Positions 1 through 9,767 are shown, counted from the first letter of the stretch. The stretch is DNA of 47,406 nt from Chloroflexota bacterium (GCA_013388845.1 JACAEN010000040.1:1-47406), one strand, 5' to 3'. Translations and numbers: made by a program. Notes: generated from the letters alone by a model not told the origin.

Positions 1-2
1 AG

Positions 3-366
3 GAATATTATAAGAACCCAGAAAAGACGGCCGAAACCATTAAAAATGGCTGGCTATATACGGGTGACATGGCTAAGATGGATAACGAGGGATTTATTTA
101 CCTCGTTGACAGAAAGAAGAAGGTAACTGTATCATATACGGGTCAGAAAATATTTATCCGGCGGAAGTAGACAGCGTATTGCGAAGTCACCCCAAGAATT
201 TCCGATGTAGGGATAATCGGGCTCCGGGTGAAAGATTAGGTGAGATAGCTTTGGCTGTAATTGACCCCAAGCCTGGAGAGATGCTGAGTGAGGAGGAGGT
301 AGTTAGATTCTGTGAGCAGAATCTACCCAGATATAAGAGGCGCCGACGCCTAATAATTGATGGATG
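3..366 (+). pseudogene. AMP-dependent acyl-CoA synthetase/ligase, C-terminal fragment with broken frame
   Basis: Reading from base 3 gives the ANL-superfamily A7/A8 signature GWLYTGDM...[11 protein letters not shown], then a stop near 170. The conserved continuation ([16 protein letters not shown], then GERLGEIALAVIDPKPGE and [12 protein letters not shown]) is present but spread over shifted frames. At least three single-base indels explain this: around 145-155 (an extra a in the aaaat run), near 198-202 (an extra a) and near 220 (a missing g). The reading also stops at 366, about 20 residues before the usual catalytic-lysine motif PTGKxLK. Intact relatives activate carboxylic acids as acyl-AMP and then acyl-CoA. 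The 5' part lies outside the window. Either this is a decayed gene or the end of the contig carries sequencing errors; I cannot separate the two. Confidence 0.75.
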
Positions 367-441
367 ATAGGAGGCTGGGGTTCTGGTTCATGTAGCCCAT
401 TCCAGACCTTTGAAAAACAAATTACGCATAATGGAGGAACC

Positions 442-1479
442 ATGAGAGCTATGAGATTGGCACAGATAGGAAGAGTAGAGCCAAAGGAGGTCAAAGTTCC
501 GAAAGTTAAGAACTGTGAAGTTCTCGTAAAGACACAGGCAGTCGGAGTATGTCATAGCGACGTGCATGTAAGGAGTGGATATGTCGGCAATATAAGCTTG
601 AAGGATCTCGGAATCATGCTTCCTGTAACGCTAGGCCATGAGATAGCTGGGATAATCGAGGAAGTTGGAGACGAAGTTCAAGGATTTAACAAAGGTGACG
701 CGGTTCTTGTATACCCCTGGATAGGTGATGGCACATGCTACTATTGCAAAACAGGGGAAGAGAATATGTGTGACCACCCGAAGCAACTTGGAATTCATAC
801 AAACGGGGGATTCGCAGAATATGTCAAAGTACCTCATTACAAGTATCTATTCAGGATAAGGAACTTGTCTCTGGTAGAGGCTGCCCCACTAGCTTGCGCT
901 GGAATAACCACGTATAGGGCAGTAAGAAAAGCCAACCTCAGACCTTCCGAGGTGGTCACCATAATAGGCGCTGGTGGAGGGCTGGGAGTGATGGCTATTC
1001 AAATAGCCAAGGCCACTTCGGGAGCTACAGTAATAGGAGTTGACATCAGAGAGGAAGCTCTGGAAGCTGCCAAAAGGGCGGGGGCTGACCATGTTATTGA
1101 CGGGAGAAGCGGCAACGCAACTGACGAAATAAGAAAGTTGACCGATGGCAAAGGCACTGATGCTGTTATTGACTTCACTAATTCGGAGAGAACATTATCG
1201 GTCTATCCATTTGCTTTAGCTAAACACGGCAGGTATATCATGGTTGGGTTACACGGAGGTGAATTGAAGTATCCTAGCCCTCTCGCAGTTTTCCAAGAGA
1301 TCCAATTCCTTGGGAGCTGGCTTGGCAGTCAGGCTGACTTCATCGGCATAATGGACATGGCTGAGAAAGGCAAGGTTAAACCCATGGTTACAAAGACCAT
1401 GCGACTTGAAGAGGCTAACGACGCCATAGACAATCTGGAACATCGTAGAGCTGTCGGCAGACAAGTCCTCGTCCCCTAA
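442..1479 (+). CDS. adh: Zinc-dependent alcohol dehydrogenase, archaeal (Sulfolobus-type) MDR family
   Basis: A 345-residue medium-chain dehydrogenase/reductase that interconverts alcohols and aldehydes or ketones with NAD(H) in the cytoplasm. Catalytic zinc ligands are visible as Cys37 (GVCHSD), His66-Glu67 (LGHE) and Cys152 (LACAG); the Rossmann motif is GAGGGLG. The structural-zinc lobe has Asp96, Cys99, Cys102 and Cys110. An acidic residue replaces the first of the usual four cysteines, as I recall for the Sulfolobus solfataricus enzyme (Glu98, Cys101, Cys104, Cys112). Overall wording ([37 protein letters not shown]) is also very close to that archaeal enzyme. I chose ATG 442 because a GGAGG lies just upstream at 433-437; the frame stays open back to 364 without a ribosome site. 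The gene follows the broken ligase in the same direction and may have been acquired from archaea. Confidence 0.93.
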   Translation: MRAMRLAQIGRVEPKEVKVPKVKNCEVLVKTQAVGVCHSDVHVRSGYVGNISLKDLGIMLPVTLGHEIAGIIEEVGDEVQGFNKGDAVLVYPWIGDGTCYYCKTGEENMCDHPKQLGIHTNGGFAEYVKVPHYKYLFRIRNLSLVEAAPLACAGITTYRAVRKANLRPSEVVTIIGAGGGLGVMAIQIAKATSGATVIGVDIREEALEAAKRAGADHVIDGRSGNATDEIRKLTDGKGTDAVIDFTNSERTLSVYPFALAKHGRYIMVGLHGGELKYPSPLAVFQEIQFLGSWLGSQADFIGIMDMAEKGKVKPMVTKTMRLEEANDAIDNLEHRRAVGRQVLVP

Positions 1480-1544
1480 CTTTGAGCTTGACCGCGGCAA
1501 CTGTAGTCATCACGGGAATCTGCCGGTAGCAGTATTTTAGAACC

Positions 1545-1616
1545 TCAGACGCACCTGTAGTCTATTATACAGCTACACTCGCTTTGAGCTGGAATGTCAG
1601 CATTAACACTCTCCAT
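1545..1616 (-). CDS. Possible 23-residue Cys-containing small ORF downstream of the MoaD-like gene
   Basis: An ATG preceded by a purine-rich GGTGGGGGGAAAAT opens a 23-codon frame in the same direction as the AOR and MoaD-like genes, 61 bases after the latter's stop. The peptide has three cysteines in its C-terminal half (C14, C16, C22). I recognise no family. It could be a real small peptide, or a chance ORF in the 198-base gap between the MoaD-like gene and the convergent alcohol dehydrogenase. Confidence 0.15.
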   Translation of the reverse strand: MESVNADIPAQSECSCIIDYRCV

Positions 1617-1677
1617 ATTTTCCCCCCACCTCAAATTGCTCGACGCTACGTGTTATAAAAACGCTCTGAATTAGATA

Positions 1678-1941
1678 CTAGCCGCCACCAATAATAGACG
1701 CCACTACAATCTCATCCAAGTCCTTAAGCCTGGCATCCAAACCGCCCATAAATTCTATGCGTCTCCCGTTTACTAAGATTACGATGTTATCACTTTCCAG
1801 GGTAAATTTAACTCCCCTTTCCATTTCAAGCTTGTTGAGAAGCTCTCGCACCGTAATCTCATCTTTGTCGAAGAAAAGCCAAATATCTGATACGCCAACA
1901 ATCTTATAGGGACTGCCCACAAACTTGGCAAGAACTTTCAT
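1678..1941 (-). CDS. MoaD/ThiS-like ubiquitin-fold sulfur carrier
   Basis: An 87-residue protein with the beta-grasp layout of MoaD/ThiS: a charged central helix (TVRELLNKLEMERG), a strand with VNGRRIEF, then LKDLDEIVVASIIGGG at the C-terminus. The terminal Gly-Gly is the residue pair that is adenylated and thiocarboxylated in this family; here a third glycine follows. It starts 26 bases after the aldehyde:ferredoxin oxidoreductase stop, so the two are probably co-transcribed. MoaD-like genes are common next to tungsten enzymes, so it likely supplies sulfur for the dithiolene of the pterin cofactor used by that enzyme. A role in thiamine or another sulfur transfer is possible but less supported by context. 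Confidence 0.8.
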   Translation of the reverse strand: MKVLAKFVGSPYKIVGVSDIWLFFDKDEITVRELLNKLEMERGVKFTLESDNIVILVNGRRIEFMGGLDARLKDLDEIVVASIIGGG

Positions 1942-1967
1942 TGATGACCCCAGAATAAAACTGAGGT

Positions 1968-3848
1968 TTAAGTTGGAAGAGCTTTCTTCTCAAGCTCCCC
2001 AGCTACCTCGACCAGTCCCAGCTCCACAAGTTTCTTCTTGGTGGGGCTCCCACGTTCATCCCACCCTCTAACTCGATAGTAGTCCTTAAGGAGTTTGTCA
2101 AGCTCAAAAATTTGCCCCTTTGCCGGGGCTCTCGGCATAGCTTCCTTAAGCAATCTAACAGGTACGGTGTCATGCTTACGCTCAATACCTTCTCTGACAT
2201 CGAAAGCCCTCTCCAGATTCCAGATTCTCTCCCCAACCAGCCAGAGATATTTGGGATCTTTAAACTCCTCGATGCCCGTAGCTGAGTATAAGACCTTACT
2301 ATAGAAGTTGGGATTAGTCATGTTATGATTTACGGTGAGTTTGCAAAACACAGCGGTTTCACAGGCAGCCATCTCGTCTTGAACGTACTTGGCTAGCTCC
2401 GCCTTGCCCTCAACAATGAAGGGGTCAACTTTCTTGGGAACGCCCAATATCTCAAACTTATTCCAGCTTATGGCATGACTACCCCCGATTGTGCCAGTGG
2501 CCAGGCCCAAGCCTTGCCCTTTCATGGCACGCGGATCGTATGCGGGCATCTCCAATCCTTTGATATGCATTGCATACTTTTCCGCACCCCTGCCAATAAT
2601 CTCCGCTGCCCTTTTAGTCCCCTCGGCGAGCAAATTGCCCATGTTGCCCATTCTCAAAGCTATGCGCTTTACCATCTCTAACATAACTTCAGCGTCGCCC
2701 CATTTAAGTTCCAGTCCATCGGTTTCGCTTTTACCTATAATGCCCTTCTCATAGAGTTCCGTGGCGAAAGCTATGGCTACTCCCGTTGAGATTGTATCTA
2801 AACCATATAGGTCGCAGAGCATGTTGGCAGCAATGATTGACTCTATATTACAGTTTCCCAGAATTCCCCCGAAAGACCAGTGAGTCTCTAGCTCGGGAAA
2901 TTCCCAAGCGATACCAGCATATGGTCCCTTGGTAACCTTAAAGACCTTCCCGCACCTGACCATACAGCCGTAGCAACCCTTATGCCCAACTACATAGCTT
3001 GCCAGAACTTCTGGCCGGAACCTTTCTACTCCCGCTAACTCGCGCTGCTGAAAGTTGTATGGTGGGAAATGGCCAAAGGTGTACCACAGATAAACAGCAT
3101 GGTCCGTACCAAGCTCATGGAAGTCTTTGAAGTGAGACCACTGGCGGTAAGCTTGTATTTGTTCCTTTACTGCCTCCCCCAGAGCTTCCTCGTTATAGAT
3201 AACTGGCTTTTTAGACCCCTTCACCACGATAGCCTTGAGATTCTTGGAACCCATCACAGCACCAGGGCCTCCTCTAGCAGCAGTTCGGGAGTCGTCAGTA
3301 ACTATGGCGGCGACCTTTACCAGGTTCTCCCCAGCTGGCCCTACTATAATCGCCCTAGCCCCTTTCTCTGTTTCCTCTAGTAAAAAATCCCTAGCGGCTA
3401 ATGTGTTCATACCCCAAACCTTCGTAGCATTCTTAAACTCCACTTTATCATCATCTATCCACACGTAAACAGGCCTCTCAGCCTTGCCCTCAACAATCAC
3501 CATATCGTAGCCAGCAAACTTGAGCTCAGCGCCAAAGTAACCTCCACCTACGCTTCTGCAGTATATGCCGGTCAGAGGAGATTTAAACTGAGCCACCCAT
3601 CTGGATGCGGATTGAACTTTTGTGCCGGTAAGAGGACCTGTCGATATTACTAATTTGTTCTCCGGGCTTAGCGGGTCAATGCCAGCCGGGATTTCATCCC
3701 ATAGAATCTTGGCGCCAAATCCACGACCACCGATGAAATTTTCAACCAATTCTTTCTGCAAGGGTTCCACACGGCACTTACGGTGCGTCAAGTCTACCCT
3801 TAACACCTGTCCCATATAGCCGAACCAGGAATCAACCTTCTTCTTCAT
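1968..3848 (-). CDS. aor: Tungsten-dependent aldehyde:ferredoxin oxidoreductase (AOR family)
   Basis: A 626-residue protein of normal AOR length. The N-terminus (LRVDLTHRKCRVEPL...NFIGGRGFGAKILWDEIP) is the family's first domain. The [4Fe-4S] ligands are Cys292, Cys295 and Cys299 (GCYGCMVRCGK) plus Cys502 (VFCKL). RTAARGGPGAVMGSKNLKAI is the tungstopterin-binding signature. The enzyme oxidises aldehydes to carboxylates with ferredoxin as acceptor, or reduces acids at low potential, in the cytoplasm of anaerobes. I start at ATG 3848, which has GGAGG about 7 bases upstream; a TTG four codons earlier (3860) overlaps that site. It lies 122 bases downstream of the LarA-like gene and is followed by the MoaD-like gene, giving a likely three-gene unit. 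A TATAAT sits about 70 bases upstream, but no convincing -35 accompanies it. Confidence 0.95.
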   Translation of the reverse strand: MKKKVDSWFGYMGQVLRVDLTHRKCRVEPLQKELVENFIGGRGFGAKILWDEIPAGIDPLSPENKLVISTGPLTGTKVQSASRWVAQFKSPLTGIYCRSVGGGYFGAELKFAGYDMVIVEGKAERPVYVWIDDDKVEFKNATKVWGMNTLAARDFLLEETEKGARAIIVGPAGENLVKVAAIVTDDSRTAARGGPGAVMGSKNLKAIVVKGSKKPVIYNEEALGEAVKEQIQAYRQWSHFKDFHELGTDHAVYLWYTFGHFPPYNFQQRELAGVERFRPEVLASYVVGHKGCYGCMVRCGKVFKVTKGPYAGIAWEFPELETHWSFGGILGNCNIESIIAANMLCDLYGLDTISTGVAIAFATELYEKGIIGKSETDGLELKWGDAEVMLEMVKRIALRMGNMGNLLAEGTKRAAEIIGRGAEKYAMHIKGLEMPAYDPRAMKGQGLGLATGTIGGSHAISWNKFEILGVPKKVDPFIVEGKAELAKYVQDEMAACETAVFCKLTVNHNMTNPNFYSKVLYSATGIEEFKDPKYLWLVGERIWNLERAFDVREGIERKHDTVPVRLLKEAMPRAPAKGQIFELDKLLKDYYRVRGWDERGSPTKKKLVELGLVEVAGELEKKALPT

Positions 3849-3970
3849 ATGTACCTCCAAAAATTTGTCAATGCCCGGGGTTTTGCACTCTTGATTTGTA
3901 CTAAATTACGCCATTGATTATATACGAATTTGGGATTCCACGCCGAAAGGCGAAGCCTGCAGCCGCATTT

Positions 3971-5239
3971 CTATTTTACCATAGGCAATATTTCTCCACA
4001 CTTAAGAACGCCAACCTTGGCATCCCTTCCCTGGCTCCTGAAAGCCATCTCCATCGCTTCTTCCACCGTGTTGGCGTGCTTGAATCCCAACGCTTTCTTG
4101 TCTTCCTTGGTAAGCCCATGGGAATAGCAGATTACTTCAGCCCGTTCCAATATCTGGGCGTGGACCAGAAGGACAGCCCCGGCTATCAAATCATCAATCT
4201 CTTTTTTCTCAATTGCCTCGAGATTTTCACTGTAAGTCAGCGTGGCTCTTTCCTTGAGTACGGGATGTATAGGGGAAATTCCCTCAGGGCAAGGTGTTAC
4301 GAGAACCATAGTCCCACCTTGCTTTACTGCCAAGCTAGCGTAGGCCAGTGCCTTGGAGGCTTGATAGTAGTCAATATCGGCGGGATAGCTGGAAACAACC
4401 ACTATGTCGCCAAGTCCCGGCACTTCCGGGCAATATATTCTCTCAGCCGCTTTAACCCCTTCTCTAAATGCTTGTATAGGGTCGCCAACCACCACATGCG
4501 ATATTTTGTCCTCCCGATTTAGCACCGTATTAACAATCAATTTGAGCCCAGCTTTTAAGGCCACAGCATCTATTTCCCTCCTTACATCGCTGTCCAATCT
4601 GCCCATAAGCTTGGTGATGGGTCTTACTCTACCAGCCATGACATGAGTTAGGGCTGTAGTTTCTTCCCCACAAACTCCGGGTTGAATGATTTTCCCCCCT
4701 CCAGCCCAGCCAGCAAGGCAATGGGGCACAATATTACCGACGCCGATGACGAAGTCAGCATCGCAAACCTCCTTGTTAACGCTGATGGGAATGCCTGTCT
4801 TCGTCTGGCCCATGTCCACTAACTTTTTAAGGTCCTTATAATCATGGTTTACCACTGGCACCCGTTTAACAACCTCACTGCCATATTTTTCTCTAATTTC
4901 CTTCTCGCTCATCTCACGGTGGGTGCCCAGGGCAATGATAACCTGAATATTTCCATCGGGAACCCCAACAGCGTTTAATTCATCAAGCAAAACCGGCACA
5001 ACAATGCTTTGAGGCGTCGGTCGGGTGATATCGTCGCCAATGACAACGACTTTGTCTTTGGAGCCCACCAATTCTTGCAGTGGAGGGGTGCCAATGGGAT
5101 TTCTTAAAGCTCTCCTGATTTCATCTCGAGGGTTCTTTAATGAGGGGGCTATGCCCCTATCAACAACAAAAAAGACATTTTTGTCAGGAACATCCACGAT
5201 AACAGTCTTATCTTTCCCATACGGAAGCCTAATTCTCAT
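3971..5239 (-). CDS. larA: LarA-like nickel-pincer 2-hydroxyacid racemase/epimerase family protein (DUF2088)
   Basis: A 422-residue protein. LarA of Lactiplantibacillus binds the nickel-pincer cofactor through Lys184 and His200 and uses His108 and His174 in catalysis. Here His107 (GTHRE), His173 (PHCLAGWAGGG), Lys183 and His199 fall with exactly the same spacing, so the active site looks complete. The family interconverts stereoisomers of 2-hydroxyacids such as lactate or malate; substrate here is unknown. I start at ATG 5239, with a GGGAAG upstream; earlier in-frame ATGs at 5254 and 5311 are less likely. I see no larB, larC or larE cofactor genes in the window, so the cofactor must be made elsewhere or this homologue works differently. 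It precedes the AOR gene on the same strand, which suggests a shared route for hydroxyacid or aldehyde metabolism. Confidence 0.85.
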   Translation of the reverse strand: MRIRLPYGKDKTVIVDVPDKNVFFVVDRGIAPSLKNPRDEIRRALRNPIGTPPLQELVGSKDKVVVIGDDITRPTPQSIVVPVLLDELNAVGVPDGNIQVIIALGTHREMSEKEIREKYGSEVVKRVPVVNHDYKDLKKLVDMGQTKTGIPISVNKEVCDADFVIGVGNIVPHCLAGWAGGGKIIQPGVCGEETTALTHVMAGRVRPITKLMGRLDSDVRREIDAVALKAGLKLIVNTVLNREDKISHVVVGDPIQAFREGVKAAERIYCPEVPGLGDIVVVSSYPADIDYYQASKALAYASLAVKQGGTMVLVTPCPEGISPIHPVLKERATLTYSENLEAIEKKEIDDLIAGAVLLVHAQILERAEVICYSHGLTKEDKKALGFKHANTVEEAMEMAFRSQGRDAKVGVLKCGEILPMVK

Positions 5240-5360
5240 TTGTTTACTTCCCATCCAGATGAGCTTCAAAATGGAATTCGACAAGATGCCAACTTGTCCG
5301 GATATTGTCAATTATACAGCAGGGTGAGAAGGATTGAACATCACAGGCAGCGAAGTTTCA

Positions 5361-5390
5361 TTGACCAGCAATAGAAAAGCAAGGTAAAAT
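5361..5390 (+). promoter_or_regulatory. Putative sigma-70 promoter of the M16 peptidase gene
   Basis: TTGACC (5361-5366), an 18-base spacer and TAAAAT (5385-5390) lie 19 bases before the ATG at 5410. Each box differs from consensus by one base. The predicted start near 5397 leaves a leader of roughly 13 bases with no Shine-Dalgarno sequence. Confidence 0.45.
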
Positions 5391-5392
5391 TC

Positions 5393-5411
5393 ATCCCGAT
5401 AGAACCGGGAT
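5393..5411 (+). other. Hairpin covering the M16 peptidase start codon
   Basis: ATCCCG (5393-5398) pairs with CGGGAT (5406-5411) across a 7-base loop. The first two bases of the ATG at 5410 are inside the 3' strand of the stem, and no ribosome-binding site precedes it. It may restrain translation, or it may simply be one of the short CCCGAT/ATCGGG palindromes scattered in this genome (another is at 23254-23270). Confidence 0.35.
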
Positions 5412-6672
5412 GTACAACAAGGCTGTGCTCGATAACGGTTTGAGGGTTATCACCAGCACTATGCCCCATAGTCGCTCAGTATGCCTTGCTATCCTCGTGG
5501 GCGCCGGTTCCTGCTACGAAACTGACGAAGAGGCCGGCATCTCCCACTTCGCCGAGCATTTGTTTTTCAAAGGCACAGAGCGGCGGCCGACTGCTAAAGA
5601 GATAAGCGAGGCTATCGAGGGCGTCGGTGGCATAATCAACGGTAGTACGGACAAAGAGGTAACTGCCTTCTGGTGTAAAGTGGCTAGCCCTCATTTCCCC
5701 ATTGCCCTGGATGTGCTATCCGACCTCTTGCTTCATTCTCGCTTTGACAACGAAGATACGGAAAAGGAGCGCCAGGTCATCATGGAAGAAATCAATATGA
5801 ACTTGGACATTCCTCAGCAGAGGGTAAACATGCTCATAGACGAGTTGTTATGGCCCGAGCAGCCACTGGGGCGCGAGGTCACGGGCTATAAGGGGACTGT
5901 GTCCTCAATAACCAGAGAGCAGCTACTAGATTATGTTGCTCGCAGATATATGCCCAATAACACCGTCATCAGTATTGCAGGCAACATCCAGCACGAGGAA
6001 GCGATAGCTCGAATCGAGCCTTTGTTCAACAAATGGGCTGCCGGTGAACCATCGACCAGCTATGTAACTAATGACAAACAAACAGAAGCCAGGTTGCGCA
6101 TCGATTCCAGAGAAATCGAGCAAGCGCATCTGTGCCTGGCTGTTCACGGCTTTTCCTACTCTCACCCGCAACGTTTTACCATTGGCTTGCTTAATACAGT
6201 GCTCGGTGGGGGCATGAGCAGCCGCTTATTTACAGAGATACGAGAGCGTAGAGGGCTAGCCTATGACATTCACAGTTATGCCGAGCACTTCCTCAACTCG
6301 GGGTCGTTTATCATTTATGCTGGCGTTGACCCCAAAAAGGTGCAGATTGCCCTGGCCGCTATACTTGAAGAGCTGTCGAAGATTAAGCAAGGAGTTACGG
6401 CAAATGAACTTACCAGGGCTAAAGAACTGACAAAGGGCAGATTATATTTGCGGTTTGAGGATAGTCAGAATGTCGCATTATGGTACGGCAGCCAGGAAAT
6501 ATTGATGCGACAAATCCTGGACATAGACGATGTGATTTCCATTGTGGATGCCATCACCATGGATGAGCTAAAACAGGTAGCCGAGGAGATTCTAACCGAC
6601 AACGGGCTTAATCTGGCTATAACAGGTCCAATTAAGGAAGAAAAGCCTCTGAGGCAGTTGCTTAGAGTATGA
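5410..6672 (+). CDS. M16 family zinc metallopeptidase (processing-peptidase type)
   Basis: A 420-residue pitrilysin-family (M16B) peptidase. The inverted zinc motif HFAEH is at residues 46-50 within AGISHFAEHLFFKGT. The distal glutamate lies in EKERQVIMEEINM at about 120-130, the expected distance downstream. The second half (LGGGMSSRLFTEIRERRGLAYDIHSY) is the non-catalytic homologous domain with the substrate-binding RGLAY motif. Members cleave short peptides in a closed chamber; bacterial ones of this size act in the cytoplasm or on exported proteins, and I see no signal peptide. The start at 5410 gives the family's normal N-terminus (VLDNGLRVIT). It converges on groEL and shares a terminator with it. 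Confidence 0.93.
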   Translation: MYNKAVLDNGLRVITSTMPHSRSVCLAILVGAGSCYETDEEAGISHFAEHLFFKGTERRPTAKEISEAIEGVGGIINGSTDKEVTAFWCKVASPHFPIALDVLSDLLLHSRFDNEDTEKERQVIMEEINMNLDIPQQRVNMLIDELLWPEQPLGREVTGYKGTVSSITREQLLDYVARRYMPNNTVISIAGNIQHEEAIARIEPLFNKWAAGEPSTSYVTNDKQTEARLRIDSREIEQAHLCLAVHGFSYSHPQRFTIGLLNTVLGGGMSSRLFTEIRERRGLAYDIHSYAEHFLNSGSFIIYAGVDPKKVQIALAAILEELSKIKQGVTANELTRAKELTKGRLYLRFEDSQNVALWYGSQEILMRQILDIDDVISIVDAITMDELKQVAEEILTDNGLNLAITGPIKEEKPLRQLLRV

Positions 6673-6677
6673 TGTAT

Positions 6678-6712
6678 AGCAAAAGGGGCCCCTTTGAGCG
6701 GGGCCCTTTGCT
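6678..6712. terminator. Bidirectional terminator between the M16 peptidase and groEL
   Basis: AGCAAAAGGGGCCCC pairs with GGGGCCCTTTGCT around a TTTGAGC loop, with A and T runs placed so that either strand yields a GC-rich stem with U-rich flank. It starts 6 bases after the peptidase stop and ends 22 bases before the groEL stop. Confidence 0.85.
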
Positions 6713-6733
6713 CTCAAAGCAGTCAGCGGCTGC

Positions 6734-8661
<1,928 letters not shown>

Positions 8662-8682
8662 GTTCCCTCCTTTCCTTGATTT

Positions 8683-8709
8683 TTAGCAGTCTATCCTTGA
8701 GATTGCTAA
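8683..8709 (-). promoter_or_regulatory. CIRCE operator (HrcA-binding site) of groES-groEL
   Basis: Read on the minus strand it is TTAGCAATC, nine bases, GACTGCTAA. Each half differs by one base from the CIRCE consensus (TTAGCACTC-N9-GAGTGCTAA) and the nine-base spacing is exact. It lies just downstream of the -10 box, in the transcript leader 21 bases before groES. Heat-shock control by HrcA is inferred; no hrcA gene is in the window. Confidence 0.88.
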
Positions 8710-8715
8710 ATTTTT

Positions 8716-8743
8716 ATTATACCAAGAAAGCCCAAAAATGCAA
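8716..8743 (-). promoter_or_regulatory. Sigma-70 promoter of groES-groEL
   Basis: On the minus strand TTGCAT (8738-8743), a 16-base spacer and a consensus TATAAT (8716-8721) precede the CIRCE element. The start of transcription should fall inside or just before the operator, as in other HrcA-controlled operons. Confidence 0.7.
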
Positions 8744-8773
8744 GAGGTTTTTCCTAAATTTTGGCAAATTTTC

Positions 8774-8802
8774 TTGAATTTTTACACTGAACCGTGTATA
8801 AT
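8774..8802 (+). promoter_or_regulatory. Promoter with embedded inverted repeat for the XRE regulator
   Basis: TTGAAT (8774-8779), a 17-base spacer and TATAAT (8797-8802). Inside lies TACAC-N6-GTGTA (8783-8798), a symmetric site overlapping the -10 box, well placed for autorepression by the helix-turn-helix protein it precedes. The ATG at 8811 is only 8 bases past the -10, so the mRNA is probably leaderless or nearly so. It is back-to-back with the groES promoter, 30 bases away. Confidence 0.6.
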
Positions 8803-8810
8803 CTTACCCG

Positions 8811-9053
8811 ATGGAACAGAGAAAAAAGAAGAAAAGGCAATGGAGCAAGGAAGAGATCAAGGCGCTCAGGCAACATCTCAACCTAACTCAAGCCAAGCTA
8901 GCCGAGGAATTAGGCACGCGTCAGCAGACAATCAGCGAATGGGAGACCGGGATGTACCGACCTCGTGGAGCATCAGCGACCTTGCTCAGCATAATTGCTG
9001 AGCGCAGTGGCTTTGAGTATAAGGCTGGAGAGAAGCACGATGAATCAAGTTAA
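8811..9053 (+). CDS. XRE-family helix-turn-helix transcriptional regulator
   Basis: An 80-residue protein with a lysine-rich N-terminus followed by a Cro/C1-type HTH (IKALRQHLNLTQAKLAEELGTRQQTISEWETGMYRPR, about residues 16-53). No other domain is visible. Its 3' end overlaps the start of the DUF72 gene by 14 bases, so the two are translationally linked. The TACAC-N6-GTGTA repeat in its promoter is a plausible operator. Whether it also affects the divergent groES promoter is unknown. Confidence 0.85.
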   Translation: MEQRKKKKRQWSKEEIKALRQHLNLTQAKLAEELGTRQQTISEWETGMYRPRGASATLLSIIAERSGFEYKAGEKHDESS

Positions 9054-9756
9054 GGTTGGCTGCTGCGGTTTTCCCAGAAGCAAGAAGAAATATTCGGAGC
9101 ACTTCAAGCTGGTGGAAATACAGCAGACTTTTTATAAGCCTCCGCTCATCGCCACTGCCCAAAAATGGCGTGAGGAAGTTCCTGAAGATTTCGAATTCAC
9201 CTTGAAAGCCTGGCAGGAGATAACCCACTTGCCATCCAGTCCCACCTATCGAAAAGCCGGCTTGCATATCCCCTCCGATAAGGAGGGCAACTACGGCTTC
9301 TTCAAGCCCACTGAAGAGGTGCTTGAGGCGTGGGGAAAGACGCGGGACATCGCTCAAGCCCTGAAAGCCAGAGTCATCGTTTTTCAATGTCCCCCGAGCT
9401 TCACCCCCACCGCCGAAAACATCAAAAATATGAGGCGTTTCTTCACGAATATAGATAGGGGCGATTTCATCTTCGTCTGGGAACCGCGAGGCACATGGAA
9501 CGAGGACATCATCTTAACATTATGTCAAGATTTAGACCTTGTTCATTGTGTTGACCCGCTGGAGAGCAAAGCAGCCTATGGAAAGCTGAAGTACTTCCGC
9601 CTGCACGGGGGACCTGGTTATCGTCACCAATATACCGATGACGAGTTGGCTAGGCTTCGAGACCTGAGCATGGGCGGAGCTTATGTCCTCTTCAACAACA
9701 TAACCATGTATGAAGATGCTCTGAGGTTCCAACAGTTGGTAGAAAGCGGGGAGTAA
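9040..9756 (+). CDS. DUF72 (YecE-like) family protein
   Basis: A 238-residue protein of the DUF72 TIM-barrel family. The N-terminus VKVGCCGFPRSKKKYSEHFKLVEIQQTFYKPP, the segment FEFTLKAWQEITH, WEPRGTW and FRLHGG are family hallmarks. The biochemical role is unknown. I start at ATG 9040, preceded by GGAG, rather than at an upstream alternative start at 8995 that would lie inside the XRE gene; 9040 gives the canonical N-terminus. The DUF2851 gene follows after 11 bases, so XRE, DUF72 and DUF2851 form one transcription unit. Confidence 0.9.
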   Translation: MNQVKVGCCGFPRSKKKYSEHFKLVEIQQTFYKPPLIATAQKWREEVPEDFEFTLKAWQEITHLPSSPTYRKAGLHIPSDKEGNYGFFKPTEEVLEAWGKTRDIAQALKARVIVFQCPPSFTPTAENIKNMRRFFTNIDRGDFIFVWEPRGTWNEDIILTLCQDLDLVHCVDPLESKAAYGKLKYFRLHGGPGYRHQYTDDELARLRDLSMGGAYVLFNNITMYEDALRFQQLVESGE

Positions 9757-9767
9757 TTTTTTACGCC

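Noticed and set aside
3914-4522. 202-residue plus-strand ORF opposite the LarA-like gene
   Set aside because: A shadow of a well-conserved gene in an antisense frame; no family resemblance.
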